From: Chloroflexota bacterium
GTDB lineage: Bacteria > Chloroflexota > Dehalococcoidia > Lucifugimonadales > UBA3495
Reading direction: 5' to 3'
DNA length: 64,000 bases
NCBI GenBank assembly: GCA_028874075.1
Contig: JAPPLU010000049.1
Coordinates: 226,332 to 290,331 of the forward strand
A program made the position numbers and the translations under genes. This document shows positions 1 through 8,429 of this stretch, in pieces (positions within the stretch are counted from its first letter, which is position 1; each line of letters begins with the position of its first letter). The notes under the pieces are model-generated. The model did no database searches. It had not been told where the DNA came from and saw only the letters and a program-made list of their open reading frames with translations.

Positions 1-1
1 C

Positions 2-61
2 AACCGCATCCAGATCTACAACAAGCTGAAGGACTATACCAGTCCGGCGCGGAATTTGTAG
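2..61 (+). CDS. C-terminal fragment of a CDS truncated by the window edge (…NRIQIYNKLKDYTSPARNL*)
   Basis: Open frame from base 2 to the TAG at 59-61; too short to identify. Confidence 0.35.
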   Translation, partial: NRIQIYNKLKDYTSPARNL

Positions 62-105
62 GCCAACCAAGGAATTGCACGAAGATTCAGTAGTGAGCAA
101 AATTG

Positions 106-134
106 CAGGGGCAGGTCTTTGACTTGCCCCTATA
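106..134. terminator. Stem-loop (AGGGGCAGGTCTTTGACTTGCCCCT), terminator-like or dispersed repeat
   Basis: Inverted repeat in the intergenic region after the partial CDS. Confidence 0.4.
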
Positions 135-274
135 TTCTTGGCCTTTGTGTTGATGGCTTGGATATAGGGTTAAGGGGGGTAGCAAACTAACCCCTGCAAA
201 TTTCTTGCCTCTTTGTCAATGTTCCGGCATTTAGGGAAAGGGTAGGTTGGAAACCCACCCATACAACGGTCTCC

Positions 275-2254
275 CTAATCATCATCCGCCGCCACCGGCG
301 CCCTTTTGGTTGACAAAGCATCGTAGCGCTGGGCGGCCTGCTCAGTTACCGTGTCCAAGTCCTCGGCCAGCATGTACCTGGCGTCAATGAGGACCTGGGC
401 GGCCTGTCTCACCTCGTTCAGGAAATCCTCTTTTGAGGCGTAGCGTTCCTCGATGGACGGGCGTGGGTCGCCGGTGGCCTCGCGTTCTTCTCTGGTGGCT
501 GGGAAGGGGATGGTGGAGCCGATCTGGGGCATTATCTGGCCGGGAGCTCCGCTGTCCGGGTGGCGCAGGTTCCAGCCGGCGTAGGTGGCTAGGGGTACCG
601 TCAGGTCGGGCAGGCGGATTCCGGTTACCTCGTTGCCGTCCGCATCAACCGCAGGCACGAAGTTGGGGTAGGGTTCATGACTGGACGGGGCCGGCTGCAC
701 CAAGCCGTTGTGGGCCTCAGGGCCGTAGTCGGCTCGGTGAACGTGCTTCAGCACTTCAGGAAAGTTGACCCCGGGGATAGACCTGAATGTTGCCTCTAGT
801 TCCGGCGCGGGCACGGCCGTCCCGTCGTCCAGTCGTGGGTGTCGGCTAGCGGGTGGTTCAACACCGTCAATGGCCCAGCGTTCCACGTTTTTCAAAGCTG
901 CCCGCAGCAGGAGCCGGTAGTCCACGGAGTTGTCCAGCTGCTGGCCTTTGGGACCTTCCCGCACGTCCACGTCGAACAGGTTTAGCTGGCCGGGGCCGTG
1001 CTGGGTACCGGCGTATTGGTAGATGCGCACGTTTTCCGATGGTTCCAGGTCTGCGTTTCCGTCCATGGTGGTGTGGATCAAGGAGGCATGGCCGCTCCAG
1101 TATTCCGCCGACGTGTTGGTCAACAGGATCCTGGGGGTCTTACCGGCGGCGTCCAGGCGGGCCAGCAGCCCGTCGGTGCGGCCCGAATCCGGGTCGGTCT
1201 GCAGGGTGTCGTGGAAGGGGAAACTACGCCCCGCCGACGGACGAGCGGGAGTGGAGGGCTGGCCGAAGCGCTGGTTCATCTCGCCGCGACCGCTGCCGGC
1301 CACCAGGGGAATCAGGCCCTCGAACACGGGCCGATCTTCCTCGTCCTGGGTCAGCCCGCAGTACAGGAAGCGGCGCAGGAACCCACCGGACTGGGAACGG
1401 CCAAAGGTGAAGGCATGCTCAATTTCGCCGGCGCAGGGGTTGCCCGCCTCCGACGAGCCGTACCGCAGGAAGGACACCAGGTCCCGGGGGGCCAGCATTC
1501 CCATGCCCACCACTTCGGCTCCGGTGGTAGTGTAGGTGATTTCGTACACCTTGCCCGGCTGGAAACCGGCGGCCAAGTACACCGAGCGGCTGTCGGCCAC
1601 CACTTCCTCGCCGTCAAGGCGAGCGAAGGTCCACCGGTCGCGGGGGATAACTTCGGCCGGGCCGTCCTGGTACTCCCGCACCACCAGGGTGGCGTCCGCC
1701 TCATTGATGTCGGCGGCGGGATGGGGCTTGTGCAGCCGGTCGGCCAGGGTGTGAGTGTGGTTGACGGCGTGGGGCTGGAAGCCGATGGCGATACGGCCGG
1801 ATATGGAGGAACCGTCGGAGTTCAGCGCCTCGGGCACATAGGCCTTGACCAGCCCGGGAGTGTTGGGGGGTACATCGTACTGCCAGCCGCACCAGGCCAC
1901 CGTGTAGCCGTGGCGCATGAGAAAGCCGTTGCCGGCGCCCAGACGCTGGCCGGCACTGTTCAGGTTGGTGAGAATGGTGGGGTTGCCCCGGTTTACCACG
2001 TCGAAGACGATGCGGTGGCTGCCCCGGGTTGTGTCTTCGGGTTGCAGGATGGTGAAGTCGGCGGAGCAATGGACCCGTCCCGCCGCATCCCGAGGAGCCA
2101 GCTTGATGTCGGTGATGACCTCGTTGGCCGGATGGTTGGGGTCGACGGCCAGGTGGACGATACCGTCAATCTGCCGGTAGGGCCCGGTGTCGCCGAAAAC
2201 GACGCCGCCGGCGAAGGGTCGGATGGAGTGTACTTCCAGTCGGGTGACTGCCAT
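275..2254 (-). CDS. Alpha/beta hydrolase domain-containing protein (Abhydrolase_10-like)
   Basis: 659 aa; GRSQSGGFLRRFLY nucleophile-elbow-like segment; strong similarity to the second copy at 17995..19992. Confidence 0.8.
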   Translation of the reverse strand: MAVTRLEVHSIRPFAGGVVFGDTGPYRQIDGIVHLAVDPNHPANEVITDIKLAPRDAAGRVHCSADFTILQPEDTTRGSHRIVFDVVNRGNPTILTNLNSAGQRLGAGNGFLMRHGYTVAWCGWQYDVPPNTPGLVKAYVPEALNSDGSSISGRIAIGFQPHAVNHTHTLADRLHKPHPAADINEADATLVVREYQDGPAEVIPRDRWTFARLDGEEVVADSRSVYLAAGFQPGKVYEITYTTTGAEVVGMGMLAPRDLVSFLRYGSSEAGNPCAGEIEHAFTFGRSQSGGFLRRFLYCGLTQDEEDRPVFEGLIPLVAGSGRGEMNQRFGQPSTPARPSAGRSFPFHDTLQTDPDSGRTDGLLARLDAAGKTPRILLTNTSAEYWSGHASLIHTTMDGNADLEPSENVRIYQYAGTQHGPGQLNLFDVDVREGPKGQQLDNSVDYRLLLRAALKNVERWAIDGVEPPASRHPRLDDGTAVPAPELEATFRSIPGVNFPEVLKHVHRADYGPEAHNGLVQPAPSSHEPYPNFVPAVDADGNEVTGIRLPDLTVPLATYAGWNLRHPDSGAPGQIMPQIGSTIPFPATREEREATGDPRPSIEERYASKEDFLNEVRQAAQVLIDARYMLAEDLDTVTEQAAQRYDALSTKRAPVAADDD

Positions 2255-2283
2255 GAGCCTGACCTCCAGATCCGGATATGAAA

Positions 2284-2311
2284 AACCGGCGCCGGTTTGC
2301 CGGCGCCGGTT
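2284..2311 (-). terminator. Intrinsic terminator
   Basis: Perfect 12-bp inverted repeat AACCGGCGCCGG-TTTG-CCGGCGCCGGTT; on the minus strand it is followed by a T run; lies downstream of the cupin-like gene. Confidence 0.75.
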
Positions 2312-2328
2312 GCCTGTACGGGTGAAGC

Positions 2329-2667
2329 CTAGTCCTCCAGGTGGATAGTTACCGTTACGCGGGGGGTGTCGCTGACCACGGCGGTAGTATGGCCGTCGCC
2401 GGTGGTGTCCTCGGCCAGGTTGACGTCCCCGGGGCCCAGGCGGAACTTGGTGCCATCGCGCAGGCCAATTTCACCTTCGCCGGACAAGGTGATGACGTAC
2501 TGGCGGCGGGGAGCAACGTGCCAGTCGCTGAACCGGCCCACCTCAGCGGCGCGGAAGACCACGCCCTTGGCGTCGTGCAGGTCGGTAAAGTCGGGGCGGG
2601 ACTCCCAGTCCAGTTCCTCGATGTGGGTATGGCCGTCGTCGCCGGTGTACAGTCGGATGAAATTCAT
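2329..2667 (-). CDS. Small cupin-like protein
   Basis: 112 aa; HVAPRRQYVITLSGEGEIGLRDG…RLGPGDVNLAEDTTGDGH pattern. Confidence 0.65.
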   Translation of the reverse strand: MNFIRLYTGDDGHTHIEELDWESRPDFTDLHDAKGVVFRAAEVGRFSDWHVAPRRQYVITLSGEGEIGLRDGTKFRLGPGDVNLAEDTTGDGHTTAVVSDTPRVTVTIHLED

Positions 2668-2783
2668 TGGTTAGCCTCCGGTTGATTTTTTGATACTTGG
2701 GAAGGTTCTTTCCGTCAAGCCGGGAAGATTGTGCGTCCTGTCTGATTTTTCTCCCAACAGAGAACACCCCATCGGGACTGTCT

Positions 2784-4202
2784 CTACTCCTCCGGGCTTA
2801 TCGCTTCAAGCCTCCGCTTGATGGACTGCATGAAGGCGCTGGATTCGGCGCCGTCGTTGATGCGGTGGTCGAAGGACATGCACAGGTTCATCATCGACCG
2901 GATGGCGATGGCATCGTTGATGATGACGGGGCGCTTCTGCACCGCCTCGGTAGTCATTATGGCAGCCTGGGGGTAGTTGATGATGGGCTGGGATATCACG
3001 GAACCCAGAACGCCGGTGTTGTTCAGGGTGAAGGTGCCACCCTGCACGTCGTCCAGGGTCAGCTTGTTGTCCCGGGCCCGCTGGGTCAGGTCGGCTACGG
3101 CGTGGGCCAGGCCGGAGAGGCTGAGACGGTCGGCGTTATGGATGACGGGCACCACGAGGCCGTTGGGCGCGGCCACGGCCAGGCCGATGTTCAGGCGGTT
3201 CTTGAGGATAATCTTGTCGCCGCCCCAGGTGGCGTTGAAGGTGCGGTTCTCTTTGAGCGTCTCCACCAGGGCCTGGAGAATGAAGGGCAGGTAGGTAAGG
3301 TCCACGCCCTCCCGTTGGCGGAATGACTGGCGCATTGCCGTACGGACCGCCACCAGGCCGGTAACGTCCACCTCCACCATGCTCCAGGCGTGGGGTATCT
3401 GGCTCACGCTGCGCACCATGGCCTCGGCAATCATACGGCGCACCGGGGTCAGGGGGATGTGTTCCTCGTCGCCTTCCGTGGTCGTGTCGCGACCGGCGGC
3501 AACGGCAAGTCCCTCGACCAGTTCCGAAAGAGAGGAACCCGCAGCGCGGGTCTCCAGGTGTTTCAGCACATCGTCGCGGGTAATGCGGCCGCCCATGCCG
3601 GTGCCGGTGACCAGGGACAGGTCAACGTCGTGCTCTCTGGCTAAACGGCGTACGGCGGGGGAGAGGCGACGGCGAGCATCGCCGTTGGGCGTGGTGACTA
3701 CCGGGGTTGCAATGGCGACTTGGGCCTCCAGGGAGGCTGCCAGTGCGGCGGCGGCCTGCTCCGGTGGGGGCAACGGCGGACTGTCGTCCCCGGCGCCGCC
3801 TCCCGTGGGCCCCACCATGGTGGCGGAGGTGTTCAGGTAGCCGATGCGGCTGACCGGCGGGGCGGCGGGCGCTTCCTTGGCCGGCTCCGCCGCGGGCTCA
3901 GGTTGAACGGGAGGGGCAGGAGCCTCGACAGGTTCAGTTTGTGCGGTTTGCGATGCGGGGCTGTCGGAGGTTTCCACCTCGGCGAGGGGAGCGCCCATGG
4001 GGATGGTCTCCCCTTCCTCGGCCAGGATTTTGACCAGGGAGCCATCCACGGGGGACGGGACTTCCATGGTTACCTTGTCAGTTACGACTTCCACCAGGGG
4101 CTCGTAGCGTTCTATCCGGTCGCCCGGTTTTTTCAGCCACTTGCCGATGGTGCCTTCGACGACGGACTCGCCGACGTGGGGAAGTTCTATAGTCTGGGCC
4201 AA
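2784..4202 (-). CDS. Dihydrolipoamide acyltransferase E2 of a 2-oxoacid dehydrogenase complex
   Basis: N-terminal lipoyl domain (…EVVTDKVTMEVPSPVDG), E3-binding domain, C-terminal catalytic SFDHRINDG motif. Confidence 0.93.
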   Translation of the reverse strand: MAQTIELPHVGESVVEGTIGKWLKKPGDRIERYEPLVEVVTDKVTMEVPSPVDGSLVKILAEEGETIPMGAPLAEVETSDSPASQTAQTEPVEAPAPPVQPEPAAEPAKEAPAAPPVSRIGYLNTSATMVGPTGGGAGDDSPPLPPPEQAAAALAASLEAQVAIATPVVTTPNGDARRRLSPAVRRLAREHDVDLSLVTGTGMGGRITRDDVLKHLETRAAGSSLSELVEGLAVAAGRDTTTEGDEEHIPLTPVRRMIAEAMVRSVSQIPHAWSMVEVDVTGLVAVRTAMRQSFRQREGVDLTYLPFILQALVETLKENRTFNATWGGDKIILKNRLNIGLAVAAPNGLVVPVIHNADRLSLSGLAHAVADLTQRARDNKLTLDDVQGGTFTLNNTGVLGSVISQPIINYPQAAIMTTEAVQKRPVIINDAIAIRSMMNLCMSFDHRINDGAESSAFMQSIKRRLEAISPEE

Positions 4203-4313
4203 GGTTTCACCATCTCCGGTATAGGTTTTCGATCAATCCACGAATATGCACGAAATTACTTTAATGATATGTAACCGAATTTGTGGGTGTTCGTGTCCCT
4301 TCGTGGATCATCT

Positions 4314-5300
4314 TTAATAGGCGGCCAGATTGCGCAGGGCTTCGGTGATCTTCTGGGTGCTCGGCATATAGGCGTCTTCCAGGGTCTGGGCGAAGGGCAT
4401 GGTGGGCACGTCAGGGCCGCAGACCCGGGCCACCGGGGCATCGAGATAATCGAAGGCCTGGTCGGCGGCCAGGGCGGCAATCTCGGAACCTACGCCGCCG
4501 GTAATGTTGTCCTCGTGAACGACCAGCAGCTTGCCCGTCTTCTTTACCGACTCCAGCACGGTCTCTGTGTCCAATGGTTTGAGAGTACGCAGGTCCACCA
4601 CCTCTACGTCGGCAACTCCCTCGGCGGCCAGTTGTTCGGCCGCTTCCAGGCAGTAGTGGACCATCAAACCGTAGCTGACCACGGTGATGTTCTGGCCCGG
4701 GCGTTTCACCTCGGCCTCGCCTATGGGCAATACATACTCTTCTTCAGGCACGTCGCCCCGCACCAGGCGGTAAGTCTTCTTGTGCTCGAGGAACACCACC
4801 GGGTTGTTGTCGCGGATGGCGGACTTGAGCAGGCCCTTGGCGTCGTATGGCGTGCAGGGGGCGACCACCTTCAAGCCGGGCGTGTGGAAGAAGTAGGCTT
4901 CTACATTCTGGGAATGGAACAGGCCGCCCCGGATACCACCGCCATAGGGGATGCGGATGGTAACGGGGGCGTTGACGCTGCCGTTGGTGCCGTAGCAAAC
5001 CCGGGCCGCCTCGCCGATAAGCTGGTTGACGGCGGGCCAGAGGAAATCGGCGAACTCCACTTCGGGAATTGGGCGCATCCCCCGGAAGGAGGCGCCCAGC
5101 GCTATGCCCATAATGGAGGCTTCGGCCAGAGGCATATCTATGACCCGCTCCGGACCGAACTCCTCGATGAAGCCCTGGGTGGCCAGGAAGACGCCGCCGC
5201 GCCAGCCCACGTCCTCGCCCAGGACGAAGACCCGCTCGTCGCGCTGCATCTCCTCACGCATGGCTTCCCGCACGGCTTCTATTACACTTTTTACGGCCAT
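4314..5300 (-). CDS. 2-oxoacid dehydrogenase E1 component beta subunit
   Basis: 328 aa, transketolase-like Pyr domain; next to E1 alpha and E2. Confidence 0.93.
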   Translation of the reverse strand: MAVKSVIEAVREAMREEMQRDERVFVLGEDVGWRGGVFLATQGFIEEFGPERVIDMPLAEASIMGIALGASFRGMRPIPEVEFADFLWPAVNQLIGEAARVCYGTNGSVNAPVTIRIPYGGGIRGGLFHSQNVEAYFFHTPGLKVVAPCTPYDAKGLLKSAIRDNNPVVFLEHKKTYRLVRGDVPEEEYVLPIGEAEVKRPGQNITVVSYGLMVHYCLEAAEQLAAEGVADVEVVDLRTLKPLDTETVLESVKKTGKLLVVHEDNITGGVGSEIAALAADQAFDYLDAPVARVCGPDVPTMPFAQTLEDAYMPSTQKITEALRNLAAY

Positions 5301-5352
5301 TGGTCTTCCTTATTCGTTTTTTCCACAGAGGATTCGAAGCTTTACCAATGAA

Positions 5353-6405
5353 TTAAGGCGCATAAACGTTCTCGTGCAGGTTTGACGCGTCTGGAGGCTG
5401 TGCGGCGTCGGCGAAATCGGTGGCTTCGTTGACGGCCCGACGAGCCTCGGCCCGGATTTCCTCCTCCTGCTCCTCCGTAAGGTAACCCTGCTCCAGCATA
5501 AAGTTGCCGAAGGAGACTACCGGGTCCCGCTCCCGGACCGCTTCTATCTCCTCCCTGGGGCGGTAACGGGAGTCATCGTCGTCGGTAGTGTGGGGCATCA
5601 GGCGTTCCAGCTTCATTTCCAGAAGCACCGGTCCTTCCCGGCGAGCGTGAGGAATAGCCTCTCGGCAAGCCTCGTAAGAGGCCAAAAGGTCCAGGCCGTC
5701 CACGATGATGCCGGGGAAGCCGTAGCCCTCCGCCCGATTGGCCACATCGCCGATGGCCATCTGCATGCGCTGGGGCACGGAAATAGCGTAGCCGTTGTTC
5801 TCGCAGATGAAAATAACGGGCAGCCTGTGGACGCCGGCGAAGTTCATGGCCTCGTGGGTTTCGCCCTGGCTGGAGGCACCATCGCCAAAATACACGAAAA
5901 TTACCTGGTCGTCTCCCTGCATCTTGCAGCCTAGGGCATACCCCACGGAATGGGTCAACTGCGCCGCCACAACGTTGGAAGTTTGGATGACGTTATGCGC
6001 CAGGTCGGCGCCCTGCAGGGGAAACTGGCGGGCGTTGCTGTATGGGTCTCCCTCCTTGCCCATGAACGAAAGCATCACCTGGGTGGGAGTCAGACCGGCT
6101 CCCATCTTAATGGAAAGGTCGCGATAGTAGGGGAAGTGGAAGCAGTTGCCGTCCTTCTCGGCAGCCAGAAGGGCCCCCAACTGGGCTGCCTCGTGGCCCT
6201 GGCCGGAGGCGGCGATGGGCACCTTCCCCTGGCGGTTCATCATCCAGATTCGCTCGTCGATGGTGCGAATGGTTATCATCCGGCGGTAGTAGTCAACCAG
6301 GTCCTCGGGCGCGATGCCCTGGGGCAGCGGCCTGGAAAAACCGGCCGCTATTTCTTCAAGGGGGCCGTCAGCCTGGCCGTCGGTCTGGTTGGTAAGCTGT
6401 GTCAT
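5353..6405 (-). CDS. 2-oxoacid dehydrogenase E1 component alpha subunit (start set at MTQLTNQ)
   Basis: TPP-binding GDGASSQGETHEAMNFAGVHRLPVIFICENNGYAIS; ORF track extends to 6489. Confidence 0.93.
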   Translation of the reverse strand: MTQLTNQTDGQADGPLEEIAAGFSRPLPQGIAPEDLVDYYRRMITIRTIDERIWMMNRQGKVPIAASGQGHEAAQLGALLAAEKDGNCFHFPYYRDLSIKMGAGLTPTQVMLSFMGKEGDPYSNARQFPLQGADLAHNVIQTSNVVAAQLTHSVGYALGCKMQGDDQVIFVYFGDGASSQGETHEAMNFAGVHRLPVIFICENNGYAISVPQRMQMAIGDVANRAEGYGFPGIIVDGLDLLASYEACREAIPHARREGPVLLEMKLERLMPHTTDDDDSRYRPREEIEAVRERDPVVSFGNFMLEQGYLTEEQEEEIRAEARRAVNEATDFADAAQPPDASNLHENVYAP

Positions 6406-6680
6406 GGTTTCCTCCGGCGATTGAACCGGGCTGTGATAAGACCAAACGTGCGTGCAAGGGAGGTCGGGGTGGAGTGTGTTGTGAGGCAATTATATATGCT
6501 GGGGTGTGGGTGGGCAAACGTACTCAGGAGCCATTAGGTTTCATTGATCCGACCTTCGGTATGCTAATCGCCAATGGCTGGCGCTTTGCGTGGAAGCGAC
6601 GAGCGCGCCGTTTCCGAGGCTCCATACATCAGTAAGCAGCAGGAATAACACCATTGCAGAGTCCAGCCCAGTAGCCAACC

Positions 6681-7040
6681 AGCGGATCCGTCGCGGCTTC
6701 TTCACTTAACACCAGCCTTGACCTGGTCAGAGGGGTGGCTGCACTTGGCATCCTTGTGGGACAGGAGGAACGGGAACTGGATTAAGCCCCGCCTCTGCTC
6801 AGTGGGTCGCATGGTTTTCACCAATTACCTGGCCCAGAGCGTATGGGGGTGCCGGTTCTGACCGTTGCACTAGCGGAGGTAAGTGTAGGCCGCAGCATGC
6901 TGTTGATATTCTTCGTTGGGGTTCGGGCGGCGCAATTCCGGTGGTCCCATGCCTGGCTTAGCCGATTCCGGTTTGGCCCAGCGGAGTGGCTGTGGCCGGT
7001 GGCAACCTACTGCCGGTGGCAACCCCTGCTGCGGTCATAA
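6681..7040 (+). pseudogene. Degraded DUF418 (YeiB-like) membrane protein
   Basis: Three separated frames match family hallmarks: TSLDLVRGVAALGILV (from 6681), SVGRMVFTNYLAQSVWG (from 6799), LLIFFVGVRAAQFRWSHAWLSRFRFGPAEWLWPVATYCRWQPL (ORF 6843..7040). Confidence 0.75.
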
Positions 7041-7171
7041 GCGGCGACTTTCCCCAACGGATGCAAATCAGGCACAAGCCCAGGGAATATAAGGGCAAGA
7101 GGGCTCTCCCACCGTTGCGTATGGAGCATGCTGAAGCCGCTCTTCACGCCTGCAATTGCCAATCCATACCC

Positions 7172-7200
7172 TTGACACCCCCTAAAGACTGTGATAATTT
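7172..7200 (+). promoter_or_regulatory. Candidate sigma70-type promoter for the act operon
   Basis: TTGACA at 7172-7177 and TGTGATAATTT -10-like sequence around 7190-7200. Confidence 0.4.
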
Positions 7201-7276
7201 TCACTAGGTTTGCCGACCGGGGGGTATTTGGATACGTCCCGGAATCCATCGAGGGTATATTTTCAAGGCAGGACTG

Positions 7277-7573
7277 ATGGGCGATCCGAGCGCGCTTAGC
7301 AACATCGACTGGGTCAACATCTCCAATTGGCTCACCATGTACTGGATTGCCTTCCCCCTGGTTATCATCACCGCCTTCACCCTGATGATTGCCCACGCCT
7401 TCATCCCTTCCGCCGTTCAGACCGGACATCTGCCCCAGGGCTTTCGCCGTTTGGTGTGGCCCTTGACCGTGTTTGCGGTGGCCGTGTGGGTGGTGGCATG
7501 GATTTTGTGGATTTCGGCAATAACCCTGGGATTCGATATGTTAGGTAACATATTCGATAATTTCATAGTCTAG
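7277..7573 (+). CDS. Small membrane protein at the head of the act operon
   Basis: 98 aa with two hydrophobic segments; co-directional with the act genes. Confidence 0.65.
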   Translation: MGDPSALSNIDWVNISNWLTMYWIAFPLVIITAFTLMIAHAFIPSAVQTGHLPQGFRRLVWPLTVFAVAVWVVAWILWISAITLGFDMLGNIFDNFIV

Positions 7574-7691
7574 AAGGGAAAGCGTCCTTACTGGGCTCGC
7601 TTTCCAGCTTCAGGAAAATTGCAGGTTCTCCAGCGCAGGCTGGAACACGCCGGGTCTGCGGTCCGGCCGGATACTAAGAGATAGGCAGGTT

Positions 7692-8363
7692 TTGGCGCCG
7701 ATGAGGCCAAGCGCAAACATCATCCCACTGGCCGTTGTTGGATTGGTCGTCACCGGCATCGTTGGGTTCCTGGTAGCAATTCTCTTTATTTCCTGGTTTT
7801 CCAACCCGCCTTTCGGCCTGGGCAATGCCCCGGCCCAGCCCATCGACTTCCCCCACACCGTCCACGCCGGTTCCGTAGAAGAGGGCGGCGTGGGTATTTC
7901 CTGTGAGTTCTGCCACCGCAATGTTACCGAAGGCGCGGCAGCCACGGTGCCGGCAGTGGAACAGTGTGTTTTCTGCCACCAGCAGATCAACCCCGAAAAC
8001 CTGATGGCCTCTTCCAGCGCGGACCAGGAGCAGATGCAGCTGGTGGTGGACAAGTTCAACGACAACGACCCCATCAACTGGGAACGGGTACACCGGATTC
8101 CAGACCACGTAAGGTTCGTTCACGAGGCCCACATCCGGTTCCTGACCGAGGGTGAGGCTCGCACGGTGGCCATGCCCATTGGCGACGGGCAGCCCCGGCA
8201 GCTGCCACTGACAACCCAGCAGGCCTGTTCCGTCTGTCACGGCGACGTTGCCGCCATGACGGAAGTCCAGCCCACGCCTGGCCAGTCCCTTAAGATGGGC
8301 ACCTGCGTGGACTGCCACCGGGAACTTAACGTAGGCACCGACTGTACCATTTGTCACAAGTAG
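7692..8363 (+). CDS. actA: Pentaheme cytochrome c subunit of alternative complex III (ActA-like)
   Basis: Five CxxCH motifs (CEFCH, CVFCH, CSVCH, CVDCH, CTICH), N-terminal TM anchor. Confidence 0.85.
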   Translation: MAPMRPSANIIPLAVVGLVVTGIVGFLVAILFISWFSNPPFGLGNAPAQPIDFPHTVHAGSVEEGGVGISCEFCHRNVTEGAAATVPAVEQCVFCHQQINPENLMASSSADQEQMQLVVDKFNDNDPINWERVHRIPDHVRFVHEAHIRFLTEGEARTVAMPIGDGQPRQLPLTTQQACSVCHGDVAAMTEVQPTPGQSLKMGTCVDCHRELNVGTDCTICHK

Positions 8364-8429
8364 GCTGTAACGACTCTACCGGCGCGAGCCAGTACGGGCG
8401 CAAGCCAATCTGAGCAAAGGCATCAACGT

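Noticed and set aside
998-2281. Long plus-strand ORF 427 aa antisense to the first hydrolase
   Set aside because: GC-rich shadow ORF, antisense to a well-supported CDS; no family features.
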